Origin: Nocardioides sp. Root190
GTDB lineage: Bacteria > Actinomycetota > Actinomycetes > Propionibacteriales > Nocardioidaceae
Direction: 5' to 3'
Assembly (NCBI RefSeq): GCF_001428565.1
Contig: NZ_LMIA01000011.1
Span: 124,142 to 188,141, forward strand
DNA length: 64,000 bases
Notes under the pieces: model-generated
Database searches by the model: none
What the model saw: only the letters and a program-made list of their open reading frames with translations
Told to the model about the DNA's origin: nothing
Part shown: positions 18,001 through 24,745 of the stretch, piece by piece
Position numbering within the stretch: the stretch's first letter is position 1
How the letters are laid out: each line of letters starts with the position of its first letter
Position numbers and translations under genes: made by a program

Positions 18001-18288
18001 GTCAAGGCGATCGCGGACGTTGCGCTCACCGTCGTCACAGGCAGCCTCGCAAACGGCGACCTGCGCCGAGCACGGGCCGCGGCCGAGATCGCGCTCATGG
18101 CGGTCCCCGAGGAGGAAGTCGCCCAACTGTGCCTAGTCCGGGTCGAAGAGGCTGAAGGAAACCAAACCGAAGCCGAACGAATCCTGATCGACGACGTCTG
18201 CAACCGTTCCGACGACGGCGAAGCCCCCGACGACCTCCCCGAGCGAACTCGAGAGATCATCCGCAACCACCGGTGGCTGGCCAGCTGA
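15010..18288 (+). CDS. Membrane-anchored LysM and BTAD (SARP-like activator) domain protein
   Basis: 1092 residues combining wall binding and a transcription-activator-type fold. Three N-terminal membrane segments (about 4-25, 48-72, 97-115) precede two LysM motifs (about 171-222 and 249-306, VVQPGDTLSGIA), a Pro/Asp-rich linker, a fourth membrane segment (about 378-398), a long middle region (about 430-780), then a winged-helix-like region (about 850-920) and a BTAD tetratricopeptide region to the end. If the topology holds, LysM repeats face the wall while the BTAD part is cytoplasmic. Such genes close actinobacterial Tad loci. Start ATG follows GAAAGG. Confidence 0.82.
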   Translation: MRLIKALGAGVALLAVTLGPPVALATFIGNPWPDEGITLTGQLTDSALVGLLAAIVWVLWAQLVGCILVEAVAAISGDQIQLPTGFALGIQQQVARSLVTAVVVAVVPTGSVLWGGADVATSVPPGDLVASASLTGTPGTPGIHSAAHHSAKAIDHVADTARRLEAHSQTVPVVRLDTLWGIADRVLGDGERWPEIAALNEGHTMNDGTVFSAADQIRPGWELKVPADADVNPNLHADPAASASAARTEHQVVVQPGDTLSGIALEEMGDAAAYPEIFAASTTIKQPGGRRLVDPDVIAVGWTVTIPGTHDNPDAPRLPEGHRQSPDTDDPGVVVPDEPEPPQERTVPNTDIDQSVADVDAHNDDHDENSDGQVLDAPWVLPGLTGGGVLLAGALFLGLRQRRNAQFRARRPGHSIAAPPPDLAPAEMTIAAAGAPAAATIEFMDEALRRLAAHAHHASTTMPPVAAVQVRDDEVCLHLSAPADLPEPWLGSPDRTHWTCTTDVDVERLGPQPGWVEAPYPLLVTVGQSDEGHLWLLNSEELGTINIVGDTRRGHDFARHLAAQLAVNPWSRSVTIDCVGIAAETEALGDRITYHPPGTAADIVRDTLAAAVGTVDRAARHDTDVHTARTGQVDDDVWPARLLLVELADDATSEEASVVPSMLGELVALVENHRGRTGTAVVVAGHREPTMGTNVRITSGGRMELERHGLDLVAVSLTSDEAAGCAMLYRHCEDLVSVEAPVDAGVTDGWEAYADQAGSLRREYTVSRNAPSDAEEPVASLLEGDDEVYVLDAPLVRADIDAIAPTVPTKVRSKIEEADPNLDQDLADWFDRSSSRPKLSLLGEVTLRTRGKPRDKYQALCIEIAAFLALRRRHGAMRDELQEAIGWNDVAKVRKYVNLVREWMGIDPETGEPYLPHADKTPAAMTRGVNVYQVSYGLLVDLELFKRLLVRGQARGGSEGLDDLACALELVSGHPFSHLREGGWAWLFQGERHDLYLVKAIADVALTVVTGSLANGDLRRARAAAEIALMAVPEEEVAQLCLVRVEEAEGNQTEAERILIDDVCNRSDDGEAPDDLPERTREIIRNHRWLAS

Positions 18289-18438
18289 CTGAGACCGCTG
18301 CGACGGTGATTGATTCATTTGATGCGATGCGTGGGGCCTTGCGACTCATGTCCGGTCATCATGGGTGTGGTTTGTGATGTGATTCAGGCTGTGATTGGTA
18401 GGTAGATTTTGACTGTTTCAGGTGGCACACTGGCAACC

Positions 18439-18840
18439 ATGAGCACCCAGAGCACGATCGCACGCGGCGACCTGCGAGCGTACGAAGAGTCACTTCGTCT
18501 GGCCGCTCCAGAACTCGTGGAGCGGCTGCGCGAACTGCTCGGCGCGAAGCTGGTTGCCTATCTGGGATCTGTCCAGGAGACCCGCGCGGTGCGCCAGTGG
18601 GCCGATGCCGACGATCAGCGCACCCCGTCGACGGACGTGCTCAACCGCCTGCGGATGGCCTACCGGATCGCAGCGTTGCTGCGCAGCAAGGACGCGGCGC
18701 CCGTGGTCCAAGCGTGGTTCCAGGGCATGAACCCTCGCCTCGATGATGTCGCCCCCGCACGGCTCCTGCGAGAGGGTGACCTCGAGCAGGTCGGCCCCAA
18801 CGTTCTCGCGGCCGCGCGCGCGTTTGCCGCCGCAGGATGA
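18439..18840 (+). CDS. Xre/MbcA/ParS-family antitoxin
   Basis: 133 residues starting at ATG 18439. It has an N-terminal helical HTH-like region (AYEESLRLAAPELVERLREL) and a C-terminal toxin-binding domain of the MbcA/ParS type (QAWFQGMNPRLDDVAPARLL, ending AAARAFAAAG). In Xre-RES systems this protein binds and neutralises the RES enzyme and autoregulates the promoter. Its stop overlaps the toxin start by 4 bp, antitoxin first, the canonical order. The promoter lies in 18289-18438, which is less GC-rich than its surroundings. Confidence 0.88.
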   Translation: MSTQSTIARGDLRAYEESLRLAAPELVERLRELLGAKLVAYLGSVQETRAVRQWADADDQRTPSTDVLNRLRMAYRIAALLRSKDAAPVVQAWFQGMNPRLDDVAPARLLREGDLEQVGPNVLAAARAFAAAG

Positions 18841-19559
18841 CACCGGAGCCGAGCGCCTCGCCGCAGCTGGTCATCGTCGCCGCGGACGAGCAGGTCTGGC
18901 GGGTCGGCTTCAAGCCCGAGCCGTGGGCCTGGGCCGGGTGGGAATGGGCCGGCGCAGACGGGCGATTCGGCGGCCGGTGGGATGACCACCAGGGCAACTT
19001 CCGGACCATCTACGCCGGCTCGACTCTCTTGGCCTGCCTGCTCGAGGTCCTCGCTGGCTTTCGACCTGACCCCACTCTCGCGCTCGAGGTCGACGACATC
19101 GTCGAGGACGACGAGGATGCCGCGATGCATCCGACCGCCCGAGCCGGCGATATCTCCTACGCATGGCTGGAGCCCAGGTCGGCGGCAAGTGCAACGCTGA
19201 CCGGCCGCTTCTGCGCGGTGACCGCCGCAGAGTCGATCGCGGCACTGCGACCGCAGTTCGTCGCGCTCGCTCACGTGCTCAAACTGCACGACTTCGACGC
19301 GGCCGCACTCAAGGACGGGCGGCCGCGAATACTCACCCAGTCGGTGGCCACCTACCTGCACGCGACCACGGAGATCGACGGCGTCACGTTCGCATCCAGA
19401 CACGGCGACGACCTCGCGTTGTGGGCAATCTTCGAGCGAGCCGCTGACCCGTCAACCAGTCGGGCGCTGAAGGCGATCGAGCACCACGCACTCGCCCCCG
19501 AGAGCCCTGAGTTCCAAGAAGCCCTGAGGATCCTCGGCCTCACTTGGTCGACAGCCTGA
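18837..19559 (+). CDS. RES-domain toxin (predicted NAD+-degrading)
   Basis: 240 residues of the RES family. Conserved elements are visible: WRVGFKPEPW near the N-terminus, GGRWDDHQGNFRTIYAGST (R47, R56, Y59), LLACLLEVL (E70) and TQSVATYLH with IDGVTFASRHGDDLALWAIF. Characterised relatives (MbcT, Res of Xre-RES) deplete NAD+ when freed from their antitoxin. It is coupled to the Xre-type antitoxin by ATGA overlap. As part of an ICE it likely acts in maintenance of the element or in defence. No truncation seen. Confidence 0.9.
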   Translation: MTPEPSASPQLVIVAADEQVWRVGFKPEPWAWAGWEWAGADGRFGGRWDDHQGNFRTIYAGSTLLACLLEVLAGFRPDPTLALEVDDIVEDDEDAAMHPTARAGDISYAWLEPRSAASATLTGRFCAVTAAESIAALRPQFVALAHVLKLHDFDAAALKDGRPRILTQSVATYLHATTEIDGVTFASRHGDDLALWAIFERAADPSTSRALKAIEHHALAPESPEFQEALRILGLTWSTA

Positions 19560-19642
19560 TTAAAGGCGGTCACCTTGGTCCACGGAGCGGCACTGGCCGA
19601 CGGGGTTTGCTCGAAAGCCACTGACTGCGATCCTTGGTCGCC

Positions 19643-20293
19643 ATGAGCGTCATCTCGGGCGACCTGGTGGACAGCCGTGAAGCCGCAGTCATGCTGGGCC
19701 TGACACCCAGCACTGTCCACTGGCTCGCGCGAAAAGGCGCGATCACGAAAGTCCAACGCGAGGGCCGCCATTGGTTCGACAGGGCATCGGTTGCCCGCGA
19801 GGCCAAGAGACGTGCTGGCGAGAACGCTCGATGGATCACCTACGCCGAAGCCGCGGACATCGTGGGATGCGCGCGAGGCACCATCACGAAAGCCGTAGCC
19901 CGAGGAGACATCGCTCACCGGACTGCACCCAACCGTCAACGCGGCGGGCCGGCATCGCTCGACCGCCACTCTGTCCAAGCCTTCGCCCAACAACGGGCCC
20001 AGCTGACCACGGAAACGCAGCGGGAAGCCGTACAACGGCTGGAGGCCCAGGCCGAGCGCGCCGCCCTCTCACAACCGCCCAGGGACGGGCAGGTCTGGCT
20101 CGACGCAGCCACGACAGCGATCGTTCTCGGTCTATCGGTCAGCCGTGTGAAGCAGCTCGCTGCCGAGGACCGGGTTCCCTATCGTCGCCAGGGGCGCCGG
20201 CTGTGGTTCCGGCGCACCGACGTGGAGCAACTGGCAGCCGCGCGTTCGTTCGCCGATCGCCGCCGCCAGGCACCACAACAACCAAGTTCGTAA
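19643..20293 (+). CDS. Protein with three tandem MerR/excisionase-type helix-turn-helix domains
   Basis: 216 residues made of three similar HTH_17-like modules: SREAAVMLGLTPSTVHWLAR (about 8-55), TYAEAADIVGCARGTITKAV (about 68-118) and LDAATTAIVLGLSVSRVKQL (about 150-200), each ending in the aromatic beta-wing seen in excisionases (GRHWFDRASV, RRLWFRRTDV). It may be the element's regulator or recombination directionality factor; I infer DNA binding, not which role. The start at 19643 lacks a strong ribosome binding site; TTG 19634 is an alternative. Confidence 0.72.
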   Translation: MSVISGDLVDSREAAVMLGLTPSTVHWLARKGAITKVQREGRHWFDRASVAREAKRRAGENARWITYAEAADIVGCARGTITKAVARGDIAHRTAPNRQRGGPASLDRHSVQAFAQQRAQLTTETQREAVQRLEAQAERAALSQPPRDGQVWLDAATTAIVLGLSVSRVKQLAAEDRVPYRRQGRRLWFRRTDVEQLAAARSFADRRRQAPQQPSS

Positions 20294-20591
20294 ACCGATA
20301 GTCGTGGGCCGGCCGCGCCCCCTGAGAAGGGCGCACCCCCACCGCCGTCAGCTGACACTCCGGTAGCGGCCCGATCGACTTCAGTGGATCGCAGCGGCCC
20401 AACCCGGTGCCGCGATCCTCGGCCTCCAGCGGATGTGCACGGAGTCTCCTGACGCCCCATCGCCTGCGTGAACGAACCCAGACACGGTCCCGCTGAGCCT
20501 GTCACGAGGCGCCGGTTTGGAGGTTCGGCAAGGAACTGTTGCGAGCCACCACACCTTCCTGCCAGAGCCCCGGGCATCGACCTCAAACTTT

Positions 20592-20670
20592 CGGGGGGAC
20601 GCCCTCTGACCTGCGCAGATGTGACCAGAACGTGTGGGTCCCCCCGCCCAGATCCCGCCCGGGGGGACGC
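20592..20670. promoter_or_regulatory. Cluster of CGGGGGGAC boxes
   Basis: The 9-mer CGGGGGGAC occurs at 20592-20600, inverted as GTCCCCCCG at 20638-20646, and again at 20660-20668. The first and third continue as GGGGGGACGC. A further GGGGGGACGC occurs at 52917-52926 in front of the relaxase, and both the 20660 and 52917 copies are followed by AACGAGG after zero or two bases. This looks like an operator family shared by two ICE promoters. Inference from repetition only. Confidence 0.45.
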
Positions 20671-20692
20671 AACGAGGGACGCCCCCTAGCGA

Positions 20693-20726
20693 CCTTTCCG
20701 TCGTGCCAAAGACACCGACGGAAAGG
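20693..20726 (+). promoter_or_regulatory. Leader hairpin sequestering a ribosome binding site
   Basis: CCTTTCCGTCG (20693-20703) is perfectly complementary to CGACGGAAAGG (20716-20726), with a 12-nt loop. The right arm contains most of the GGAAAGGAG Shine-Dalgarno of the gene starting at 20738, so folding would hide it. This suggests translational control of the regulator and, through overlaps, perhaps of the conjugation operon. Confidence 0.5.
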
Positions 20727-20737
20727 AGCGCACAACC

Positions 20738-21682
20738 ATGAGCGTTGGAGACCAGCTTGGGATCGAGGAGGACAGCGAACTGCTCGACGTGGCCCGTAAC
20801 AGGTGGCCAGAATGGGTTCGTTCAGATCCGCGCCTCGATGTCGTGGAGCAGTTCGATGATCTTCGTGCGTGGCTGTCCACTGTCGAGCGAGCAGCCGCAG
20901 ACCAGGTCCTGCTTGCCCTGGCGATGCGGGGAGCCCCAGACGGCGGCGACGAAGTCGCAGCGGCTGCAGCACTTGCCAAGTGCCTCCTGCCCGGTGCCTG
21001 CCAACTCGCCGGCTGGCTCTTGTCCCTTCCGACGAAGGGCTGGACCCCCGAGGACAGTCAGCCGGTCCTCGACTGCTCAGGGTCCTTGAGCACACGGATC
21101 AACGAACTGGTCGCGGCGCAACTGTGGATCGAGATCCGGACCTTCCCGTGGCGTCGACTGACCAAGGTCGCTTCCAACATCATGATGCGCACCAAGTACG
21201 GCGTCCTGAAGGAACTCGGCGACTTCGTCCAGGTTTGCCGATCCGATCGCACCTGGGCCCACACCACACCCATCGAAATCTTCTCCTACGGCGATCGACC
21301 GACGGCCGACCCCGGAAACTCGTACTCCCGTGCCGACCACGTGCCCAGCATGCTGAGTCAGCGGACCCTGAGACTGGCCGACACGAGCGAAGAGGGCTCT
21401 GACGACGCCGAGGCCGAACTCTTCGAACTGCTGGACTGGGCGTGCTCCCGCGACGTCATCAGCGCCACCGACCGACGACTGCTCTTGGTTGTCGTCGACG
21501 AGGCATCGCGGGTCCCAACCCGCAACCTGAGCAGGGGCTGCGGAGGACTACTGGCGACCGAGGTCTCGCGCCGCACGGCCGAACGTGTCGGTGTCGCGGA
21601 GGCCACCGTGCGCCGTCACGCAGCCCGCAGCATGAGGGCCCTCGCTGCGGCCGCACCGGGGCAGTTCGGCTATGGACGGTGA
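20738..21682 (+). CDS. C-terminal helix-turn-helix regulator heading the conjugation operon
   Basis: 314 residues. The C-terminal 100 residues resemble a sigma-70 region 4 or related HTH (VSRRTAERVGVAEATVRRHA about 278-297); the N-terminal two thirds are helical and unassigned, and the middle contains a Ser/Tyr-rich exposed loop. GGAAAGGAG lies ten bases before ATG 20738 and is embedded in a hairpin. It immediately precedes the T4SS genes and is the best candidate for the transfer-operon regulator. The assignment is inference from the HTH and position. Confidence 0.65.
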   Translation: MSVGDQLGIEEDSELLDVARNRWPEWVRSDPRLDVVEQFDDLRAWLSTVERAAADQVLLALAMRGAPDGGDEVAAAAALAKCLLPGACQLAGWLLSLPTKGWTPEDSQPVLDCSGSLSTRINELVAAQLWIEIRTFPWRRLTKVASNIMMRTKYGVLKELGDFVQVCRSDRTWAHTTPIEIFSYGDRPTADPGNSYSRADHVPSMLSQRTLRLADTSEEGSDDAEAELFELLDWACSRDVISATDRRLLLVVVDEASRVPTRNLSRGCGGLLATEVSRRTAERVGVAEATVRRHAARSMRALAAAAPGQFGYGR

Positions 21683-21731
21683 TCGCCGCAGCCACCGCAA
21701 CTGTCTTAGTCGGTTGGAGGTGGTGAAGCCC

Positions 21732-21959
21732 ATGACGAGCATCCACGACGAGAGCGACTCGGCGCCGGGGCCCCGGAGCCACGAGCAGATCGCGGAACTG
21801 TTCAAGATCGCGAGCCGCGAGGCAGACGCGATCCGCCGACTGAGCGGATGCGTCGAACAGCTCCAGCAGGCCCAGGAGGCCAAGCACACTCTGGCGACGC
21901 TGAGCCCATGCGAGATCCGAGGAGCCATCGAACTTCGCAGGCTCCGGGAGGCCACGTGA
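21732..21959 (+). CDS. Small helical protein of conjugation operon
   Basis: 75 residues from ATG 21732 with GGAGGTGG upstream. It is charged and predicted helical (about 18-70), a short coiled-coil type protein. Its stop overlaps the GTG start of the next gene (GTGA). No family recognised. Confidence 0.6.
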   Translation: MTSIHDESDSAPGPRSHEQIAELFKIASREADAIRRLSGCVEQLQQAQEAKHTLATLSPCEIRGAIELRRLREAT

Positions 21960-22828
21960 GCACCGCGACGCCAGTTCGGCGCCCCCATTCCCTGGAGGAA
22001 CTCAAGCGCGCATGGCAGGCACTCGACGAAGGACACTTCCGCAACCCGCCCCGGTCCGGACAGCCCCAGGTCAGCGTCCCAAACAGTCGTGACATCGAGT
22101 GGGTGCCAGCGACCGGGGAGAGGACCGTCGCCGTATTCGGCTGCGGCGGATCAGTCGGGGCCAGCACCCTGGCCCTGGCGATGGCACTCAACGCCCCCAA
22201 CCCTGTCCGTGTTCTGGAGTGCTGCTCGGCGACAACCTCTGGTCTCGCCTCTGCCGCTACCGCCGAACTCGGCTTGAAGGCGAGCGGCTGGCGCCAAGGC
22301 AGACGAGACCACGTCCTGATCGAGCGCACCATCGACATGTTCACCGGCCCCAGCGACATACCTGCACCCATCATGACCGGCGAAGAGCACCAGCTGACGA
22401 TCCTCGACATTGGCTGGGAGGCAAGCCAGCTCTTGGGCACCGACTGCTGGCTCGCTGACGCGGCCCGCGGCGCGGACCACGTGGTCCTCGTCGCTGCAGC
22501 GACGATCCCTGGCGTCCGGCGTCTCGAGAGCGTTCTCGCAGCCCTCGGCCATCGGCAGAGCGACCGGCTGGGCGATCAGATCACCGTCGCGGTCCTCGGC
22601 CCCCGCCGCAAGAAGTGGCCGAAGGGTGTCGAGCAGGCCGGCGGCGCCGCCGTCCGCCACGTGCTCTCGGGTGATCGCTTCGTCGAAGTCCCCCTCGATC
22701 GCGACCTGCAGATACGTGGCCTGGACACCCGACCGATTCCCACGGCAGTGCTCACGGCAGCAGCACGCATCTCCGTGCCCGACACCCATTCACATGAGCA
22801 ATACCGATCCGAAAGGCACCACCCGTGA
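21956..22828 (+). CDS. ParA/MinD-like ATPase-fold protein with degenerate P-loop
   Basis: 290 residues from GTG 21956, which has GGGAGG upstream and overlaps the preceding stop. It has the deviant loop AVFGCGGSVGASTLALAMA (about 59-77), where the expected Lys is Ala69, and the later MinD-like strand LTILDIGWEASQLL. Such proteins are common beside actinobacterial T4SS genes and may position the machinery or the DNA. ATP hydrolysis is doubtful given the P-loop. Its end overlaps the small membrane protein gene (GTGA). Confidence 0.7.
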   Translation: MSTATPVRRPHSLEELKRAWQALDEGHFRNPPRSGQPQVSVPNSRDIEWVPATGERTVAVFGCGGSVGASTLALAMALNAPNPVRVLECCSATTSGLASAATAELGLKASGWRQGRRDHVLIERTIDMFTGPSDIPAPIMTGEEHQLTILDIGWEASQLLGTDCWLADAARGADHVVLVAAATIPGVRRLESVLAALGHRQSDRLGDQITVAVLGPRRKKWPKGVEQAGGAAVRHVLSGDRFVEVPLDRDLQIRGLDTRPIPTAVLTAAARISVPDTHSHEQYRSERHHP

Positions 22829-23118
22829 ACGTTCTCGCTCATGCCTCCCTAGCTGCCGCGAAGGTGTGCCCCAAGGCACCTCCCGGGGCAACCGGACCCG
22901 TCAACGAGATCACCAGCTACGTGTTGTGGGGCGTGATCACGCTCTTCGCGATCAGCGTGTTCGTGGGCGTAGGAGCGATCGTTGCCGGGCGCCTGTTCTC
23001 GATGCCCCACGCCTCCAAGGTTGGCGTCATCTCGCTCGTGGTCATCTTCTGCTGCGCCATCGCCTATCTGGTCGTGCCCGGCATGCTCGACGGCATCCTC
23101 GGCAAGGGCTGCGTCTGA
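22825..23118 (+). CDS. Small two-TM protein, VirB2/TrbC-pilin-like
   Basis: 97 residues with two hydrophobic segments (about 31-54 and 64-88) separated by a short basic loop, and a Cys/Pro-rich N-terminus, the size and topology of VirB2/TrbC conjugative pilins or gram-positive T4SS small subunits. GTG 22825 overlaps the preceding stop; its own stop overlaps the next ATG (TGATG). The assignment to VirB2-like is based on topology and operon position, not on sequence identity. Confidence 0.6.
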   Translation: MNVLAHASLAAAKVCPKAPPGATGPVNEITSYVLWGVITLFAISVFVGVGAIVAGRLFSMPHASKVGVISLVVIFCCAIAYLVVPGMLDGILGKGCV

Positions 23119-24005
23119 TGCGCCACGCACCCACGACGACACCAGTCGATGTCAGCGGATGGAGCCGCGGCCGGCTCCTCGCGATCCTGGTGGCCGCTGT
23201 CCTCGTGGCTGCGCTTCTCGTCGCCGGCCTCGGCTATGCGATCTACCTCGGCGCCAGCGGTATCGGTGCAGACACCGCCGCGGACACTAGCGTGGCGACC
23301 GGCGAAGACCATCGGTCAGGTGTTGCCCAGGGCGCTGCTCGTCGCGACGAGATCGCGGCCCAGCCGATGTTGAACGTTCCCGAGGGGGCTGCTTTCCCCA
23401 GCCCACCCACCACTGAACCGGGTCGGGCGATCAGCATCCCTGCCGGGACTGGCGTTGTGGGCCCAGCACTGATCCGAACAGGATTCCCACACACCCCGGA
23501 GGGCGCCATCGCCCAGCTCGCTCAGCTCGACCTTGCCGTTCTCCAGGCGATGAGCCCGAGCACCGCAGCCGAGGTCTACAACGCCTGGGCCCTGCCGGGC
23601 GGCGTCAGCGTCGAGGACTGGTGGATCGCCGCCAGCGTTCGCGCGTTCCTGGCCAGCACCCAGATGGGAGAGGTCAAGGACCCGGCTTCCTCGGTCCTGC
23701 TCGAGCCCGCGGCCGCTCTGGTCAAAGGAACCGACGGTGCCGACTGGGTCACGGTCTGCGTCCTGATGCGCGTCACCGCTTCCTATCGAACCGAGGCTCA
23801 GATCGGATTCGGCCATTGCGAGCGCATGCAGTGGGTCGGTGGTCGCTGGATGATCGCGCCCGGCACCCCACCAGCCCCCGCTCCCGCGACCTGGCCCGGA
23901 ACGGCATTGGCCAAGCAAGCCGGATGGCGTCCCTGGGTCACCGACAACACCACCGACACCACCGTCGACCCGGAATCGACCCACGGCAAGGGGGACGTGC
24001 GATGA
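23118..24005 (+). CDS. Bitopic T4SS accessory membrane protein (VirB8/TcpC-like topology)
   Basis: 295 residues: a cytoplasmic stretch of about 18 residues, one membrane segment (about 20-45), a Pro/Ala linker and a soluble domain of about 150 residues, ending in an Asp/Thr-rich tail. In gram-positive conjugation systems this layout is that of VirB8-like TcpC proteins with NTF2-like folds; I infer but cannot verify the fold. It is joined by overlaps on both sides to neighbouring T4SS genes. Confidence 0.6.
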   Translation: MRHAPTTTPVDVSGWSRGRLLAILVAAVLVAALLVAGLGYAIYLGASGIGADTAADTSVATGEDHRSGVAQGAARRDEIAAQPMLNVPEGAAFPSPPTTEPGRAISIPAGTGVVGPALIRTGFPHTPEGAIAQLAQLDLAVLQAMSPSTAAEVYNAWALPGGVSVEDWWIAASVRAFLASTQMGEVKDPASSVLLEPAAALVKGTDGADWVTVCVLMRVTASYRTEAQIGFGHCERMQWVGGRWMIAPGTPPAPAPATWPGTALAKQAGWRPWVTDNTTDTTVDPESTHGKGDVR

Positions 24006-24745
24006 CCAAGATCAACGCCACCACGATCCCGCGGCAATGGATCGGCCTGATCGTGCTCGCCGCCCTTGCGGCAGCAACCGTCTGGCTGGGCGCCGGAGAC
24101 GACGCGGACTCCGCCAGCAACCCAACCAGCCCTTCAACAGCGGCCCGCACCGACGCAATCGCCCACCTCGCGCCGGCCGAGGCACCCGAGGGCGGAGTGA
24201 TGCTCCCCGGAGGGAGCGACCAGATCGACGGGCACCCGGTGAAGTTCCCCTACTCCGACCTCGGTGCCATTGCGCTGCAGGTGGCCGTGACCAATGCCCA
24301 AACCGGATTCGACGTGAACCAAGCACTTGCCCTCACCGACATCTATGTCGCCGACGAGGACCGCAGCTACTTCGCGGACCGGATCCGCGCATCGGTTGCA
24401 CTTCGCCGACAACAAGCAGGAGTGTCCAAGACCGGCGAGCCGTCCGCGCCGGCCTCCTACGCGATGAGCCCGATCGCCTACCAACTCGAGGAACTCGGGC
24501 CCGACTACTACGCGGTCTCGATGCTGTCCTACATCACGTTCACCACGGTCGCCGGACAACCCCGCGACGGGTACTACACCGGCATCCAGTTCGTGAAGTG
24601 GATCAAGGGGGACTGGAAGGTCGTCCAGGGAGCACCCGCCGACCTTGAACGCCTGAGCACGCAAGGTCTCCCCGCATCCGTTGGCCCCGAGGATCCGCGG
24701 TTTCTCGCGGACGGCTGGATCTCCCTCAGCGCGGAGTCACCGTGA
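24002..24745 (+). CDS. Second bitopic T4SS accessory protein
   Basis: 247 residues with an N-terminal membrane segment (about 13-30), a Ser/Thr/Ala linker and a globular outer domain with the regular alternation TNAQTGFDVNQALALTDIYV and YYAVSMLSYITFTTVAG. Its plan repeats that of the preceding protein, suggesting a pair of related VirB8-like subunits. ATG 24002 overlaps the previous stop, and its stop overlaps the next GTG. Confidence 0.6.
   Translation: MTKINATTIPRQWIGLIVLAALAAATVWLGAGDDADSASNPTSPSTAARTDAIAHLAPAEAPEGGVMLPGGSDQIDGHPVKFPYSDLGAIALQVAVTNAQTGFDVNQALALTDIYVADEDRSYFADRIRASVALRRQQAGVSKTGEPSAPASYAMSPIAYQLEELGPDYYAVSMLSYITFTTVAGQPRDGYYTGIQFVKWIKGDWKVVQGAPADLERLSTQGLPASVGPEDPRFLADGWISLSAESP

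Larger units (their letters stand above)
20294..20737. other. Long leader/regulatory region upstream of HTH regulator
   Basis: 444 bp without a gene. It contains a hairpin GCGCCC (20315-20320)/GGGCGC (20329-20334) that may end the preceding transcript, a cluster of CGGGGGGAC boxes (20592-20670) and an 11-bp inverted repeat covering the ribosome binding site of the next gene. The density of signals suggests that the operon starting at 20738 is tightly controlled. Confidence 0.5.
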
